This document shows, piece after piece, positions 42,067-50,488 of a stretch of 64,000 bases of DNA; position 1 is the first letter of the stretch, and each line of letters opens with the position of its first letter. The notes beneath the pieces were generated by a model, which saw nothing but the letters and a program-made list of their open reading frames with translations, was not told the origin of the DNA and ran no database searches. This stretch comes from JAHTBL01 sp038532735 (GTDB lineage Bacteria; Pseudomonadota; Alphaproteobacteria; Rhodobacterales; Rhodobacteraceae). The translations under genes and the position numbers were made by a program. The stretch covers positions 124,001 through 188,000 of the forward strand of contig JBCBAC010000002.1 in NCBI GenBank assembly GCA_038532735.1. The letters are read 5' to 3'.

Positions 42067-42646
42067 TTATCACCTCTTTAACGCGGGCCTGCAAAGCTGG
42101 AACAGTTTCCGCCTCGAACCACGGGTTTTTCTTTAGCCATGCCGTATTGCGCCAAGACGGATGCGGCAAGCAAAAGACGTCCGGCGCCAGATCGCGCCAT
42201 GCGGCCACGCGCGCCGTGACGCTGACCCGTCCACCGAGGTGCCATTGCTGCGCATAGCCGCCGATCAAAACGGTCAGCCGAATATCCGTAAGCCCCGCCA
42301 AAATCTCTTCGCGCCAGGTCTGCGCGCAGATTTTTGGCGGCGGCAGGTCAGAGCCTTTCGCATCATAGCCCGGAAAGCAAAATGCCATCGGCACAATGGC
42401 CACACGGCTGCGATCATAAAAGGCGTCGTCATCCAGCCCCAGCCACCGCCGCAAGCGCACGCCGGACTGATCCCAAAAGGGTGTATTGGCCTCATGCACG
42501 CGTAACCCCGGGGCCTGACTGGCAATCAAAAGGCGCGCGCCAGGTTGAAACCAGACAACCGGATTAGGCTTGTGCTGAGTATGCGTGGCCGCAAAACGCG
42601 GTGCGCAAATTGTGCAATTTCTCAAATCCTCCATCAGTTCCTTCAT
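42059..42646 (-). CDS. Uracil-DNA glycosylase family protein
   Basis: A 195-residue protein of the UDG superfamily. The visible motifs are CTIC near the N-terminus, ARLLIASQAPGLRVHEANTPFWDQSG (motif 1 equivalent, glycine- and proline-rich), and HPSWRN near the C-terminus (motif 2 equivalent). The superfamily removes uracil or other damaged bases from DNA, but this subgroup is not well characterised; substrate binding cannot be confirmed. The start at 42646 was chosen for family length and GAGG 10 nt upstream; 42703 is an alternative. Divergent from nhaA. Confidence 0.78.
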   Translation of the reverse strand: MKELMEDLRNCTICAPRFAATHTQHKPNPVVWFQPGARLLIASQAPGLRVHEANTPFWDQSGVRLRRWLGLDDDAFYDRSRVAIVPMAFCFPGYDAKGSDLPPPKICAQTWREEILAGLTDIRLTVLIGGYAQQWHLGGRVSVTARVAAWRDLAPDVFCLPHPSWRNTAWLKKNPWFEAETVPALQARVKEVISD

Positions 42647-42745
42647 GCCGGACGCCTCGCGCTCTTTGGCCGACCGCGACACAAGATAACTTGCCCGAAG
42701 CATGGGGTTCCCCCAATATGGCATGCACACTGCAAGGAGATCGGC

Positions 42746-44044
42746 ATGTATCGCGTTTGGAATTTTGTTATCAATTACTCGATCCTGCTGATCTTAGGTG
42801 CACTGATCGCACTGGTCTGGGCCAATCTGGACATGGAGAGCTATCACCACTTCGCGGAAACGCCCCTTTGGTTCAATGATATTATCGGCGCGAAATATGA
42901 CCACTGGCTACACGCCTATGGCCACGGTGCTGAAAAATACGATCATGGTGGCGCTGAACGTGTTTTGAGCCTGCATTATCTGGTCAATGATCTCATGATG
43001 GCCTTCTTTTTCGCAATCGCAGCCAAAGAAGTTTGGGAAGCGATCATCCTCAAGAATGGTGCGTTACGCGGCAAGAAAGCAGCAACTCCTCTTTTTGCAA
43101 CGGCAGGTGGCATGTTTGGCCCCATTGCCATCTATCTGGGGCTTGCCTTCTTTTTGGGAAGTGATGTGTATGACGCGGTGGCACGTGGGTGGGCGATCCC
43201 GACGGCGACGGATATCGCGTTCAGCTATCTTGTCGGGCGTATCGTGTTCGGAGCGGGTCACCCCGCCGTTCGCTTTTTGCTTTTGCTGGCAATCGCAGAT
43301 GACGCGGCAGGCCTGATTATTCTGGCAATCTTCTATCCCGAAGGCGATCTGGCGCCGGTCTGGCTGCTGCTGTCGGTTTTCGCGGCCATTGGCGTCTTTG
43401 TCCTTTTCAACTGGCTTCCACGGCGTCTGGACCGCCACAAACAGACCAGGCCGAATTCGACTTGGGTGCGCAACAAGCTGTCGTTCTGGCCCTATCTTAT
43501 AGCGGGCATCCTCAGCTGGTACGGGTTTCAGGAAAGTGGGCTGCATCCGGCGCTTGGCTTACTGCCGATTGTCCCGACCCTACCGCATGCAGATCGTGCA
43601 TTTGGTATCTTCGCCGAAGCCGAGCAGTATTTGACGGATCTGCTCAATCACTGCGAACATCTTCTTAAACGCCCGGTCGAGGTGATCCTCTTTTTCTTTG
43701 GCCTGATGAATGCCGGCGTCGCGTTCTCTTCCATCAGCGAGCCGACATGGCTGGTGCTTGCCGGTTTGCTGGTTGGCAAGCCGCTCGGCGTCCTCGCGAT
43801 GGGGTATCTGGCAGCCTATCCGCTCAAACTGGGGCTGCCGGTCGGCATGAAATCCTCTGATCTGTTTGTAATCGGCTGCGTGTCTGCGATTGGCTTCACA
43901 GTTTCGCTATTCATCGCTTCGGTCGCATTTCCCGTTGGCGCGGTGCAAGACGCCGCCAAAATGGGCGCGTTGCTGTCCTTCTTTGCCGCCATCATGGCCA
44001 TCGTCGCGGGCAAACTGCTCAAGGTCGAAAAACAAGAGCTTTAG
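42746..44044 (+). CDS. nhaA: Na+/H+ antiporter NhaA
   Basis: A 432-residue integral membrane antiporter exchanging internal sodium for protons, important for marine salt and alkaline pH. The paired ion-binding aspartates are visible in LLLAIADDAAGLIILAIFY; the discontinuous-helix region with ATPTATDIAFSYLVGR-like sequence (WAIPTATDIAFSYLVG) precedes it. About twelve helices. There is an unusual hydrophilic, His-rich insertion after helix 1 (KYDHWLHAYGHGAEKYDHGG, about residues 49-68) compared with E. coli NhaA. AAGGAG lies 6 nt upstream. GC appears lower than in the surrounding genes, hinting at transfer. Confidence 0.92.
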   Translation: MYRVWNFVINYSILLILGALIALVWANLDMESYHHFAETPLWFNDIIGAKYDHWLHAYGHGAEKYDHGGAERVLSLHYLVNDLMMAFFFAIAAKEVWEAIILKNGALRGKKAATPLFATAGGMFGPIAIYLGLAFFLGSDVYDAVARGWAIPTATDIAFSYLVGRIVFGAGHPAVRFLLLLAIADDAAGLIILAIFYPEGDLAPVWLLLSVFAAIGVFVLFNWLPRRLDRHKQTRPNSTWVRNKLSFWPYLIAGILSWYGFQESGLHPALGLLPIVPTLPHADRAFGIFAEAEQYLTDLLNHCEHLLKRPVEVILFFFGLMNAGVAFSSISEPTWLVLAGLLVGKPLGVLAMGYLAAYPLKLGLPVGMKSSDLFVIGCVSAIGFTVSLFIASVAFPVGAVQDAAKMGALLSFFAAIMAIVAGKLLKVEKQEL

Positions 44045-44083
44045 TAAAAAGCGAGGCATATTCGCCGCTTGTCTCTTTCAGAG

Positions 44084-44113
44084 TTGCCCTTAAGGGGCGC
44101 TATCCGACATAAT
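44084..44113 (+). promoter_or_regulatory. Candidate kpsT-operon promoter with spacer palindrome
   Basis: TTGCCC (44084-44089) and CATAAT (44108-44113, 5 of 6 to consensus) are 18 nt apart. The perfect palindrome CCCTTAAGGG (44087-44096) overlaps the -35 box, so it could act as an operator. It lies about 90 bp ahead of the capsule ABC ATPase gene. Confidence 0.4.
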
Positions 44114-44200
44114 GTCGCCAGAAAGACGGTATAAACCGGTCGAAACGAAACAATCCGTTAAGGATGAACGGCCAACGAGGCAGTGCCGGAGTGCGAGTGG

Positions 44201-44860
44201 ATGCTCGAGTTTGAAAACGTCAGCAAGTCCTTTTGGACGGGAAAACAGCGCAAGGTGATCCTTGACCGCGCCTCTTTCCGTGTGGAATTGGGCAATTCGC
44301 TGGGCATTCTGGCGCCCAATGGGACGGGTAAGACCACACTTGTGAACATGATGGCAGGTCTTGAGAAACCAGACGAGGGCGAAATACGCCGCGAATGTCG
44401 TGTCTCGTTTCCACTTGGTTTCATGGGCGGTGTCGTCGGCCGCCAATCCGCGATGGAGAACTCGCGCTACATCGCACGACTTTATGGGCTCGACCCGGAT
44501 TATGTCGAAGCCTTCTGCCGTTGGCTCTGCGGGATTGAAGAATACTTTGACATGCCCGTTGGCACTTACAGCTCGGGCATGCGCGCACGCTTCACGTTTT
44601 CGCTGTTGTTGGCATTGGATTTCGACATCTATCTGATTGACGAAGGCATGCCGGGTACCACTGACGTAGAATTTAATCGCAAAGCGGGCGCGATCCTGAA
44701 AGAACGGTTGCGCACGACGACGGTGATCATCGTATCACACCAACCCGCCACACTTGAGAAATTCGCCCGATCCGCCGCCGTACTGCGCGAGGGGCGGCTT
44801 CATATGTTTGACACCTTGGAAGAAGCGAAACAGCTCTATGACTACGAAACCCAAGGCTAA
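44201..44860 (+). CDS. kpsT: Capsule polysaccharide export ABC ATPase, KpsT-like
   Basis: A 219-residue ATPase expected to energise export of a capsular polysaccharide through a KpsM permease. The N-terminus MLEFENVSKSF is typical. Walker A reads APNGTGKTT, so the first glycine of GxxGxGK(T/S) is alanine. The signature is YSSGMRARFTFSLLLAL, and Walker B is IYLIDEGMPG, the KpsT/Wzt-type DEG form. A GTG 18 nt upstream (44183) is an alternative start. The kpsE-like gene overlaps its end by 23 nt. No kpsM gene adjoins it here; the preceding gene is nhaA. Confidence 0.85.
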   Translation: MLEFENVSKSFWTGKQRKVILDRASFRVELGNSLGILAPNGTGKTTLVNMMAGLEKPDEGEIRRECRVSFPLGFMGGVVGRQSAMENSRYIARLYGLDPDYVEAFCRWLCGIEEYFDMPVGTYSSGMRARFTFSLLLALDFDIYLIDEGMPGTTDVEFNRKAGAILKERLRTTTVIIVSHQPATLEKFARSAAVLREGRLHMFDTLEEAKQLYDYETQG

Positions 44861-46499
44861 GAAATTCCGCATCCGGCGCACGGGCGGCTTGGGTGCCGCT
44901 GCGCGCGCTGAAGAGCCCATGCAGGATCCTGTGGAGGCGCCGACAGCCGTCACGCCTGCGGCGCCGATGCAATCAAACGCCGCCAAAAACGAGGCGCCCC
45001 AACCTCCGATATCCACTCCAGCACAAGGTGAAGTCGCCACCGCAAGTGATGTCAATTCCGAAGCAGAGATCGACGCTATACGCCGTGAAGGCCTGACGGG
45101 AAGGCAATTACGTATGGCGCGTCGCGTCGCACAAAAGCATGGGCTTGCGCCAACCTCTGACTTTGATGCCGTGCGCCTGCTGCGCGCCAAAGGTATCGAC
45201 CCGTTCCAGCGCTCCAATATGCTTCAGCTTGTTGTGCCGAATGACGGCGAAAGCAAGAATGACACCGGTGAGACGCCTGTGCAGCTTCCGCAAACTGTGC
45301 CCTCCGGTGATGGCATGCTACCGGCCACCGATCTGCTCGCAGGCGCAAACGAACGCGCCAGTGAGATCATGAAAATCCAGCGCGACATCGCCAAGCGCCG
45401 TCGCCGCAAGATTGTCTTGCTCATCTCAAGGCTCAGTTTCTTCATTTTTCTGCCAACCTTGCTCGCGGCCTATTATTTCTACATCATCGCGACACCGCTT
45501 TACGCGACCAATTCCGAATTCATTATCCAGCAAGCTGAGAGCGCCAACGCTGGCTCTCTTGGCAGCATGTTCGGGAGCTCACAGCTCGCCACAGTGCAAG
45601 ACAGTATCGCCGTGCAGGGCTATCTGACGTCACGGGAAGCGATGCAGCGCCTTGACGAGGATTTCGGCTTCAAAGCGCATTTCGCACGGGACGAAATTGA
45701 CGCGATCCAGCGTCTGGACCCCGATGCGACGGATGAACAGGCGTATAAACTATTCAAACGCAACGTGAAAATCGGCTACGATCCAACCGAAGGCATTGTG
45801 AAGATGGAGGTGATCGCCGCTGATCCCGAAACGTCAGAGCAATGGGCGCGCACCTTGATTTCTTACGCTGAAGAGCGTGTCGACAGCATCACCCAGCGGG
45901 TCCGCGAAGATCAAATGAAAGGTGCCCGCGAGAGTTTCGAGGAAGCGCTCGCAGAACGTGACGCGGCCCTTGACCGGCTCGTCGAAATTCAGCGCACCAT
46001 TGAGACGATTGACCCGCTCTCTGAAGTGGCAACGATCAACGGGCAGATCGGTCAACGCGAGACGGAACTGCAGGAAAAAGAATTGCAACTGCAAGCCTTG
46101 CTCGACAACGCTCGGCCCAACGCGGCACGCGTTGAAGGCGTGCGTGCCGACATTCGCCGGTTACAGGCCTTGATCGACAGCCTGCGCACGCGTCTGACCG
46201 TCGCCAGCACCGATGGCGTCTCCCTCGCCGACAAAAACGCAGAGCTACGCCGGGCTGAGATTGACCTGCAAACCCGTGACGGGCTGTTGCAGGGCGCATT
46301 GCAGCAGATGGAGACAGCCCGGATTGAGGCCAACCGCCAGGTGCGCTACCTGTCCCTTGGCGTCACGCCCACCGCACCGGACGAGGCTGTTTATCCGCGC
46401 AAGTTTGAGAACACCGTGCTCGCCTTTATCATCCTGTCGGGCATCTACCTGATGGTCTCGCTCACAGCATCCATCCTTCGCGAACAGGTCACCTCCTAA
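44838..46499 (+). CDS. kpsE: Capsule export inner-membrane protein, KpsE/Wzc-N-like
   Basis: A 553-residue polysaccharide co-polymerase-like protein. A long, basic then Ala/Pro-rich cytosolic N-terminus (residues 1-190, with LTGRQLRMARRVAQKHG) leads to a transmembrane helix (191-215), a periplasmic domain with extended coiled coil (about 370-480) and a second helix near residues 527-548. This matches KpsE/GumC-type proteins linking the inner-membrane exporter to the outer-membrane channel. It overlaps kpsT by 23 nt and is followed, without a gap, by kdsA. The long cytosolic extension is not present in E. coli KpsE. Confidence 0.82.
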   Translation: MTTKPKAKKFRIRRTGGLGAAARAEEPMQDPVEAPTAVTPAAPMQSNAAKNEAPQPPISTPAQGEVATASDVNSEAEIDAIRREGLTGRQLRMARRVAQKHGLAPTSDFDAVRLLRAKGIDPFQRSNMLQLVVPNDGESKNDTGETPVQLPQTVPSGDGMLPATDLLAGANERASEIMKIQRDIAKRRRRKIVLLISRLSFFIFLPTLLAAYYFYIIATPLYATNSEFIIQQAESANAGSLGSMFGSSQLATVQDSIAVQGYLTSREAMQRLDEDFGFKAHFARDEIDAIQRLDPDATDEQAYKLFKRNVKIGYDPTEGIVKMEVIAADPETSEQWARTLISYAEERVDSITQRVREDQMKGARESFEEALAERDAALDRLVEIQRTIETIDPLSEVATINGQIGQRETELQEKELQLQALLDNARPNAARVEGVRADIRRLQALIDSLRTRLTVASTDGVSLADKNAELRRAEIDLQTRDGLLQGALQQMETARIEANRQVRYLSLGVTPTAPDEAVYPRKFENTVLAFIILSGIYLMVSLTASILREQVTS

Positions 46500-47333
46500 A
46501 TGAAAACCGTAGAAATTCGCAGCCTCCGCGTCAGCAATGACGCGCCTCTGACCGTGATTGCCGGACCTTGCCAACTTGAAAGTGTCGATCATGCCCAAAT
46601 GATTGCAGGCACCATGAAAGAGGTTTGCGCTAAGCACGGCGCTCAGTTCATCTTCAAAGGCTCTTTCGACAAGGCCAACCGAACCTCGCTTTCCGGCAAA
46701 CGCGGTCTTGGCATCGACGAAGGGCTGGCGGTCATGCAATCCGTCAGCACCGCGCTGGATGTGCCCACACTGACCGATATTCACACCACCGATCAATGCG
46801 CCCCGGTGGCCGAGGTGTGCGATGTGCTGCAAATCCCCGCCTTTCTGTGTCGCCAGACCGACCTTCTGCTGGCCGCCGCTGAGACCGGTGCCGCGATCAA
46901 CGTCAAAAAGGGCCAGTTTCTGGCGCCCTGGGACATGGACAATGTCGTCGCCAAGCTCTCCTCTACCGGGAATGAGCGCCTTTTGCTGACAGAACGTGGA
47001 ACCTCCTTCGGTTACAACGCGCTGGTTGCCGACATGCGCGGACTGCCGCGCATGATGCAAACCGGCTACCCGGTGGTTATGGACGCGACCCATTCGGTGC
47101 AGCAACCCGGTGGTCAAGGCGGCTCAAGCGGCGGACAGCGCGAATTTGCGCCCGTAATGGCGCGCTCTGCTGTCGCTTTAGGCATCGCGGCCGTGTTCAT
47201 CGAAACGCACGAAGCGCCCGATTCCGCGCCATCTGACGGGCCGAACATGATCCCGCTCAAAGATATGGACAGTTTGATTGCAACTCTGATGGCTTTCGAT
47301 ACGCTGGCGAAAGAGACCCCTATTCGCATCTAA
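46500..47333 (+). CDS. kdsA: 3-deoxy-8-phosphooctulonate (Kdo-8-P) synthase
   Basis: A 277-residue cytosolic enzyme condensing arabinose-5-phosphate with phosphoenolpyruvate to Kdo-8-phosphate. Kdo goes into lipopolysaccharide and the linkers of group 2-type capsules. The fold's signature parts are visible: VIAGPCQLES, FKGSFDKANRTS, PVVMDATHSVQQPG and FIETHEAPD. The ATG follows the kpsE stop with no gap and a weak ribosome-binding site, pointing to coupling. Its presence next to capsule-export genes suggests that Kdo made here feeds the capsule as well as LPS. Confidence 0.94.
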   Translation: MKTVEIRSLRVSNDAPLTVIAGPCQLESVDHAQMIAGTMKEVCAKHGAQFIFKGSFDKANRTSLSGKRGLGIDEGLAVMQSVSTALDVPTLTDIHTTDQCAPVAEVCDVLQIPAFLCRQTDLLLAAAETGAAINVKKGQFLAPWDMDNVVAKLSSTGNERLLLTERGTSFGYNALVADMRGLPRMMQTGYPVVMDATHSVQQPGGQGGSSGGQREFAPVMARSAVALGIAAVFIETHEAPDSAPSDGPNMIPLKDMDSLIATLMAFDTLAKETPIRI

Positions 47334-47349
47334 CGAAAGACTATCTCCC

Positions 47350-48846
47350 GTGACCAAACCTGCCACGACCGTCACCCCGAATACCTGGGCGTTCCTGCGC
47401 GACGCCATGATCACGCCAACCGGGTTCCGCGAATACGACGCCCGCTGGAAATACCCCGAAGAAATCAACTTGGCAGGCATCACGGCCTTGGGTCTTGGCC
47501 TTGGCACGCAGATGCACAAGCGCGGTATCAAGCCGGAAATCGCGGTAGGCAACGACTACCGGGACTATTCGCTCTCGATCAAAAATGCGCTGATGCTGGG
47601 GCTGATGCAGGCGGGTATCGCCGTCAAGGATATCGGCCCCGCCCTCTCCCCCATGGCGTATTTCGCGCAGTTTCATCTGGACCTGCCCGCAGTCGCGATG
47701 GTGACGGCCAGCCACAACCCAAATGGCTGGACCGGCGTGAAAATGGGCTTTGATCGCCCACTTACCCACGGCCCTGACGAGATGGCGGAGCTGCGCGATA
47801 TCGTTCTGAATGGCGAAGGCGTCGCGCGCGAGGGTGGCTCCTACGAGTTCATCGATGGCGTGCGGGACGCCTATCTCGACGACCTTGTGGGCGACTTCAA
47901 AATGACCCGCAAACTCAAAGTGGTCTGCGCGACCGGCAACGGCACAGCCTCCGCCTTCGCGCCCGAGGTCTTCAAGCGCCTTGGCGTCGAAATCGTGCCG
48001 TCACATAATGAGCTTGACTACACCTTCCCCAACTACAACCCGAACCCCGAAGCCATGGAAATGCTTCATGATATGTCCGACAGCGTCAAAGCCTCAGGCG
48101 CGGATTTCGCGCTGGGTTTTGACGGCGATGGCGACCGCTGCGGCGTGGTCGACGATGAGGGGGAAGAGATTTTCGCAGATAAGGTCGGTGTCATCATGGC
48201 CCGCGATCTGGCCAAGATTTACCCTGGCTCCACCTTCGTGGCCGATGTGAAATCCACAGGCCTGTTCGCCTCTGACCCCGAACTGAAAAAACACGATGTC
48301 AAAGCCGATTACTGGAAGACCGGCCATTCCCATATGAAGCGCCGGGTGCGCGAGATCGGCGCGCTCGCCGGGTTTGAGAAATCGGGCCACTACTTCCTGG
48401 CCGAGCCCATTGGCCGCGGTTACGATTGCGGCATGCGCGTCGCGGTCGAGATCTGCAAGCTGATGGACCGTAACCCCGACATGTCGATGTCTGACCTGCG
48501 CAAGGCGCTGCCGCAAACCTTTGCAACGCCCACCATGTCACCCTACTGCGCCGACACCGAAAAATACGATGTGCTGGAACGGCTTGTCGCCAAACTCGTC
48601 GCCAAGCACGACGCGGGCGAGACCATTGCAGACCGCAAGATCGCTCAGGTCGTCACGGTGAACGGTGCCCGTGTGATATTGGAGAACGGCGCGTGGGGCC
48701 TTGTGCGCGCCTCTTCCAACACGCCCAATCTGGTGGTCGTCTGCGAAAGCCCCGAAAGTGACGCGGAAATGCGCGCGATCTTTGCCGACATCGACGCCGT
48801 CATTCGCACCGAGCCCTCCGTCGGCGACTACGATCAGACGATCTAG
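47350..48846 (+). CDS. Phosphomannomutase/phosphoglucomutase, GTG start
   Basis: A 498-residue alpha-D-phosphohexomutase interconverting hexose-1- and hexose-6-phosphates and so supplying nucleotide sugars for envelope polysaccharides. The phosphoserine loop is TASHNPNGW with Ser121, and the metal loop is DGDGDR at 258-263; the C-terminal phosphate-binding region is LVRASSNTPNL. The GTG at 47350 was taken because it gives the proper N-terminus; the only purine site is weak (GAAAG). It follows kdsA by 16 nt and fits the capsule/LPS block. Whether it prefers mannose or glucose phosphates cannot be seen. Confidence 0.92.
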   Translation: MTKPATTVTPNTWAFLRDAMITPTGFREYDARWKYPEEINLAGITALGLGLGTQMHKRGIKPEIAVGNDYRDYSLSIKNALMLGLMQAGIAVKDIGPALSPMAYFAQFHLDLPAVAMVTASHNPNGWTGVKMGFDRPLTHGPDEMAELRDIVLNGEGVAREGGSYEFIDGVRDAYLDDLVGDFKMTRKLKVVCATGNGTASAFAPEVFKRLGVEIVPSHNELDYTFPNYNPNPEAMEMLHDMSDSVKASGADFALGFDGDGDRCGVVDDEGEEIFADKVGVIMARDLAKIYPGSTFVADVKSTGLFASDPELKKHDVKADYWKTGHSHMKRRVREIGALAGFEKSGHYFLAEPIGRGYDCGMRVAVEICKLMDRNPDMSMSDLRKALPQTFATPTMSPYCADTEKYDVLERLVAKLVAKHDAGETIADRKIAQVVTVNGARVILENGAWGLVRASSNTPNLVVVCESPESDAEMRAIFADIDAVIRTEPSVGDYDQTI

Positions 48847-48902
48847 CGTTTACACCGGCACGCCAGAACTTATGCTCGACGCGAATTGATGCGGAAGATT
48901 TG

Positions 48903-50222
48903 ATGCGCCTGATTTTGACCTTGGCCTTGTGCCTGTTTTTGCCGCTCTCGGCCTTGGCACAAGATGCGGCAGAGCAACCCAGCGGCACCATCACTGTCGA
49001 GGACAGCGCAGGCCAGGACGCGGCAATCGCCACCCGTATTCGCGGCATCCTGAGCGAGCTCGACGGTTTTGAGGACGTCACGGTCTCCGTCTCGAATGGC
49101 ATAGTCACCCTGCGCGGCACCACTTTGGATGCGGTCAGCGCAAACCGGCTGAATGAATTGGCAGGCCGCGTTGAAGGTGTTGTCGCGATCCGCAATGAGG
49201 TTGTTGAGACGACCGATGTTGTCGAACGCCTCAACCCTGCAGTTGAGCGCTTTCAATCCCGCATGACCCAGTTGATTGCGTTCGTCCCGCTCGCGCTCGT
49301 CGCCTTGCTGGCATTCCTCGTAGTGCTTATCGCAGGCATTCTCCTCGCCCGTATGCGCCAACCCTGGGACAGGCTCGCGCCGAACAAATTCATCGCCAAT
49401 ATCTACCGCCAGCTGGTCCGCCTTGCCTTCATGATCGGCGGCCTTGTTGTCGCCCTCGATATCCTCAACGCCACCGCGCTGCTCTCCACAATCCTTGGCG
49501 CCGCGGGCATCGTCGGCCTGGCCATTGGTTTCGCCGTCCGCGATACGGTGGAGAACTTCATCGCCTCGATCATGCTCTCGATCCGCCAACCATTTCGCCC
49601 CAATGACACGGTCGAGATTGAAGGCGATATCGGTAAGGTCATCCGCCTGACCAGCCGCGCCACGATCCTGCTCAGCTTTGATGGCAATCACATCCACATT
49701 CCCAATGCGACCGTCTTCAAAAGCCGCATCGTGAACTACACCCGCAACGACGAACGCCGTTTCCTGTTCGATCTGGGCATCGCGCCGGACGCCGATCTGG
49801 CAAAGGCCCGTGACATCGCGCAAAGCACGATTGAGGCGCTGCCGTTCGTCCTGTCAGAGCCCGCGCCTAATTGTTGGCTCGAAGGGATCGGCGACAGCAC
49901 GATCACGTTGCGTGTCACGGGCTGGATCGCTCAGCACGACACCAGCCTTGTTGCCGCCCGCGGCGAAGCGATCCGCCTCGTGATGGCCGCGCTCACCGCC
50001 GAAGAAATCGAGATGCCAGAGCCGACATATCGCCTGATCACCAATCTCGACACCAGCGCTGCCAACGAAAAACCTGTCAAAAAAGTACCTGCGCCAGTCG
50101 CTGTACCCGAAGCGACCGAGGTCAGCGCCACTGCCGACAAGGAACTGTCCAAGATCATCGAAGATGAGCGCAACGAGCAGTCCGAGAGTGACCTTCTCGA
50201 CCACAACGCCGAGCGGGAATAG
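48903..50222 (+). CDS. Mechanosensitive channel (MscS family) with N-terminal BON domain
   Basis: A 439-residue protein. A signal-like N-terminus (MRLILTLALCLFLPLSALA) is followed by a BON-type domain (about residues 38-100, DVTVSVSNGIVTLRGTTLDAVSA), which binds lipids or solutes in the periplasm. The MscS core starts near residue 115 with three helices, the pore-lining TM3 (AAGIVGLAIGFAVRDTVENFIASIML), and the beta domain (NDTVEIEGDIGKVIRLTSRAT). The charged cytoplasmic tail is variable. It releases ions on osmotic downshock. An in-frame TTG directly precedes the ATG. Independent of its neighbours. BON-MscS fusion is uncommon but known. Confidence 0.88.
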   Translation: MRLILTLALCLFLPLSALAQDAAEQPSGTITVEDSAGQDAAIATRIRGILSELDGFEDVTVSVSNGIVTLRGTTLDAVSANRLNELAGRVEGVVAIRNEVVETTDVVERLNPAVERFQSRMTQLIAFVPLALVALLAFLVVLIAGILLARMRQPWDRLAPNKFIANIYRQLVRLAFMIGGLVVALDILNATALLSTILGAAGIVGLAIGFAVRDTVENFIASIMLSIRQPFRPNDTVEIEGDIGKVIRLTSRATILLSFDGNHIHIPNATVFKSRIVNYTRNDERRFLFDLGIAPDADLAKARDIAQSTIEALPFVLSEPAPNCWLEGIGDSTITLRVTGWIAQHDTSLVAARGEAIRLVMAALTAEEIEMPEPTYRLITNLDTSAANEKPVKKVPAPVAVPEATEVSATADKELSKIIEDERNEQSESDLLDHNAERE

Positions 50223-50251
50223 TCCGCACTGCACTTTTTGCGAAAACGCAC

Positions 50252-50280
50252 TTGATTACCCCCCGCAGCCTGCGTATTTA
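50252..50280 (+). promoter_or_regulatory. tRNA-Gln promoter
   Basis: TTGATT (50252-50257) and TATTTA (50275-50280) are separated by exactly 17 nt, and the tRNA begins 13 nt after the -10 box. Four of six bases match consensus in each hexamer. Confidence 0.6.
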
Positions 50281-50292
50281 GCCGCTCACTGT

Positions 50293-50367
50293 TGGGGTGT
50301 AGCCAAGTGGTAAGGCAGCGGTTTTTGGTACCGTGTATCGTAGGTTCGAATCCTACCACCCCAGCCA
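50293..50367 (+). tRNA. trnQ: tRNA-Gln (anticodon UUG)
   Basis: A complete 75-nt tRNA with encoded CCA. The acceptor stem TGGGGTG pairs with CACCCCA; discriminator G at 50364. The D arm (GCCAAGTGGTAAGGC), anticodon arm with loop TTTTGGT giving anticodon TTG, and T arm (TAGGTTCGAATCCTA) all fold normally. The U1-A72 start is typical of tRNA-Gln. It reads CAA and, by wobble, CAG. In bacteria without GlnRS it is first charged with glutamate and then amidated by GatCAB. Confidence 0.96.
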
Positions 50368-50488
50368 GTTTTCTCAGCTTCCCGACATGTAAAGAGCCGC
50401 CCCGAGCGCTTGACACGCCGCTATGTAATTCCCATCGTGAGGTGTCGCGATTTTGCCCCCGCGCAAAATTGTTAATTGGGAGGACAAT

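Noticed and set aside
44164..44214. Short frame before and overlapping the kpsT start
   Set aside because: Sixteen codons, ribosome-binding site too close, no amino-acid bias suggesting a leader peptide.
50410..50415. Perfect TTGACA upstream of tctC
   Set aside because: No acceptable -10 hexamer lies 16-18 nt downstream; it remains only a possible -35 element.
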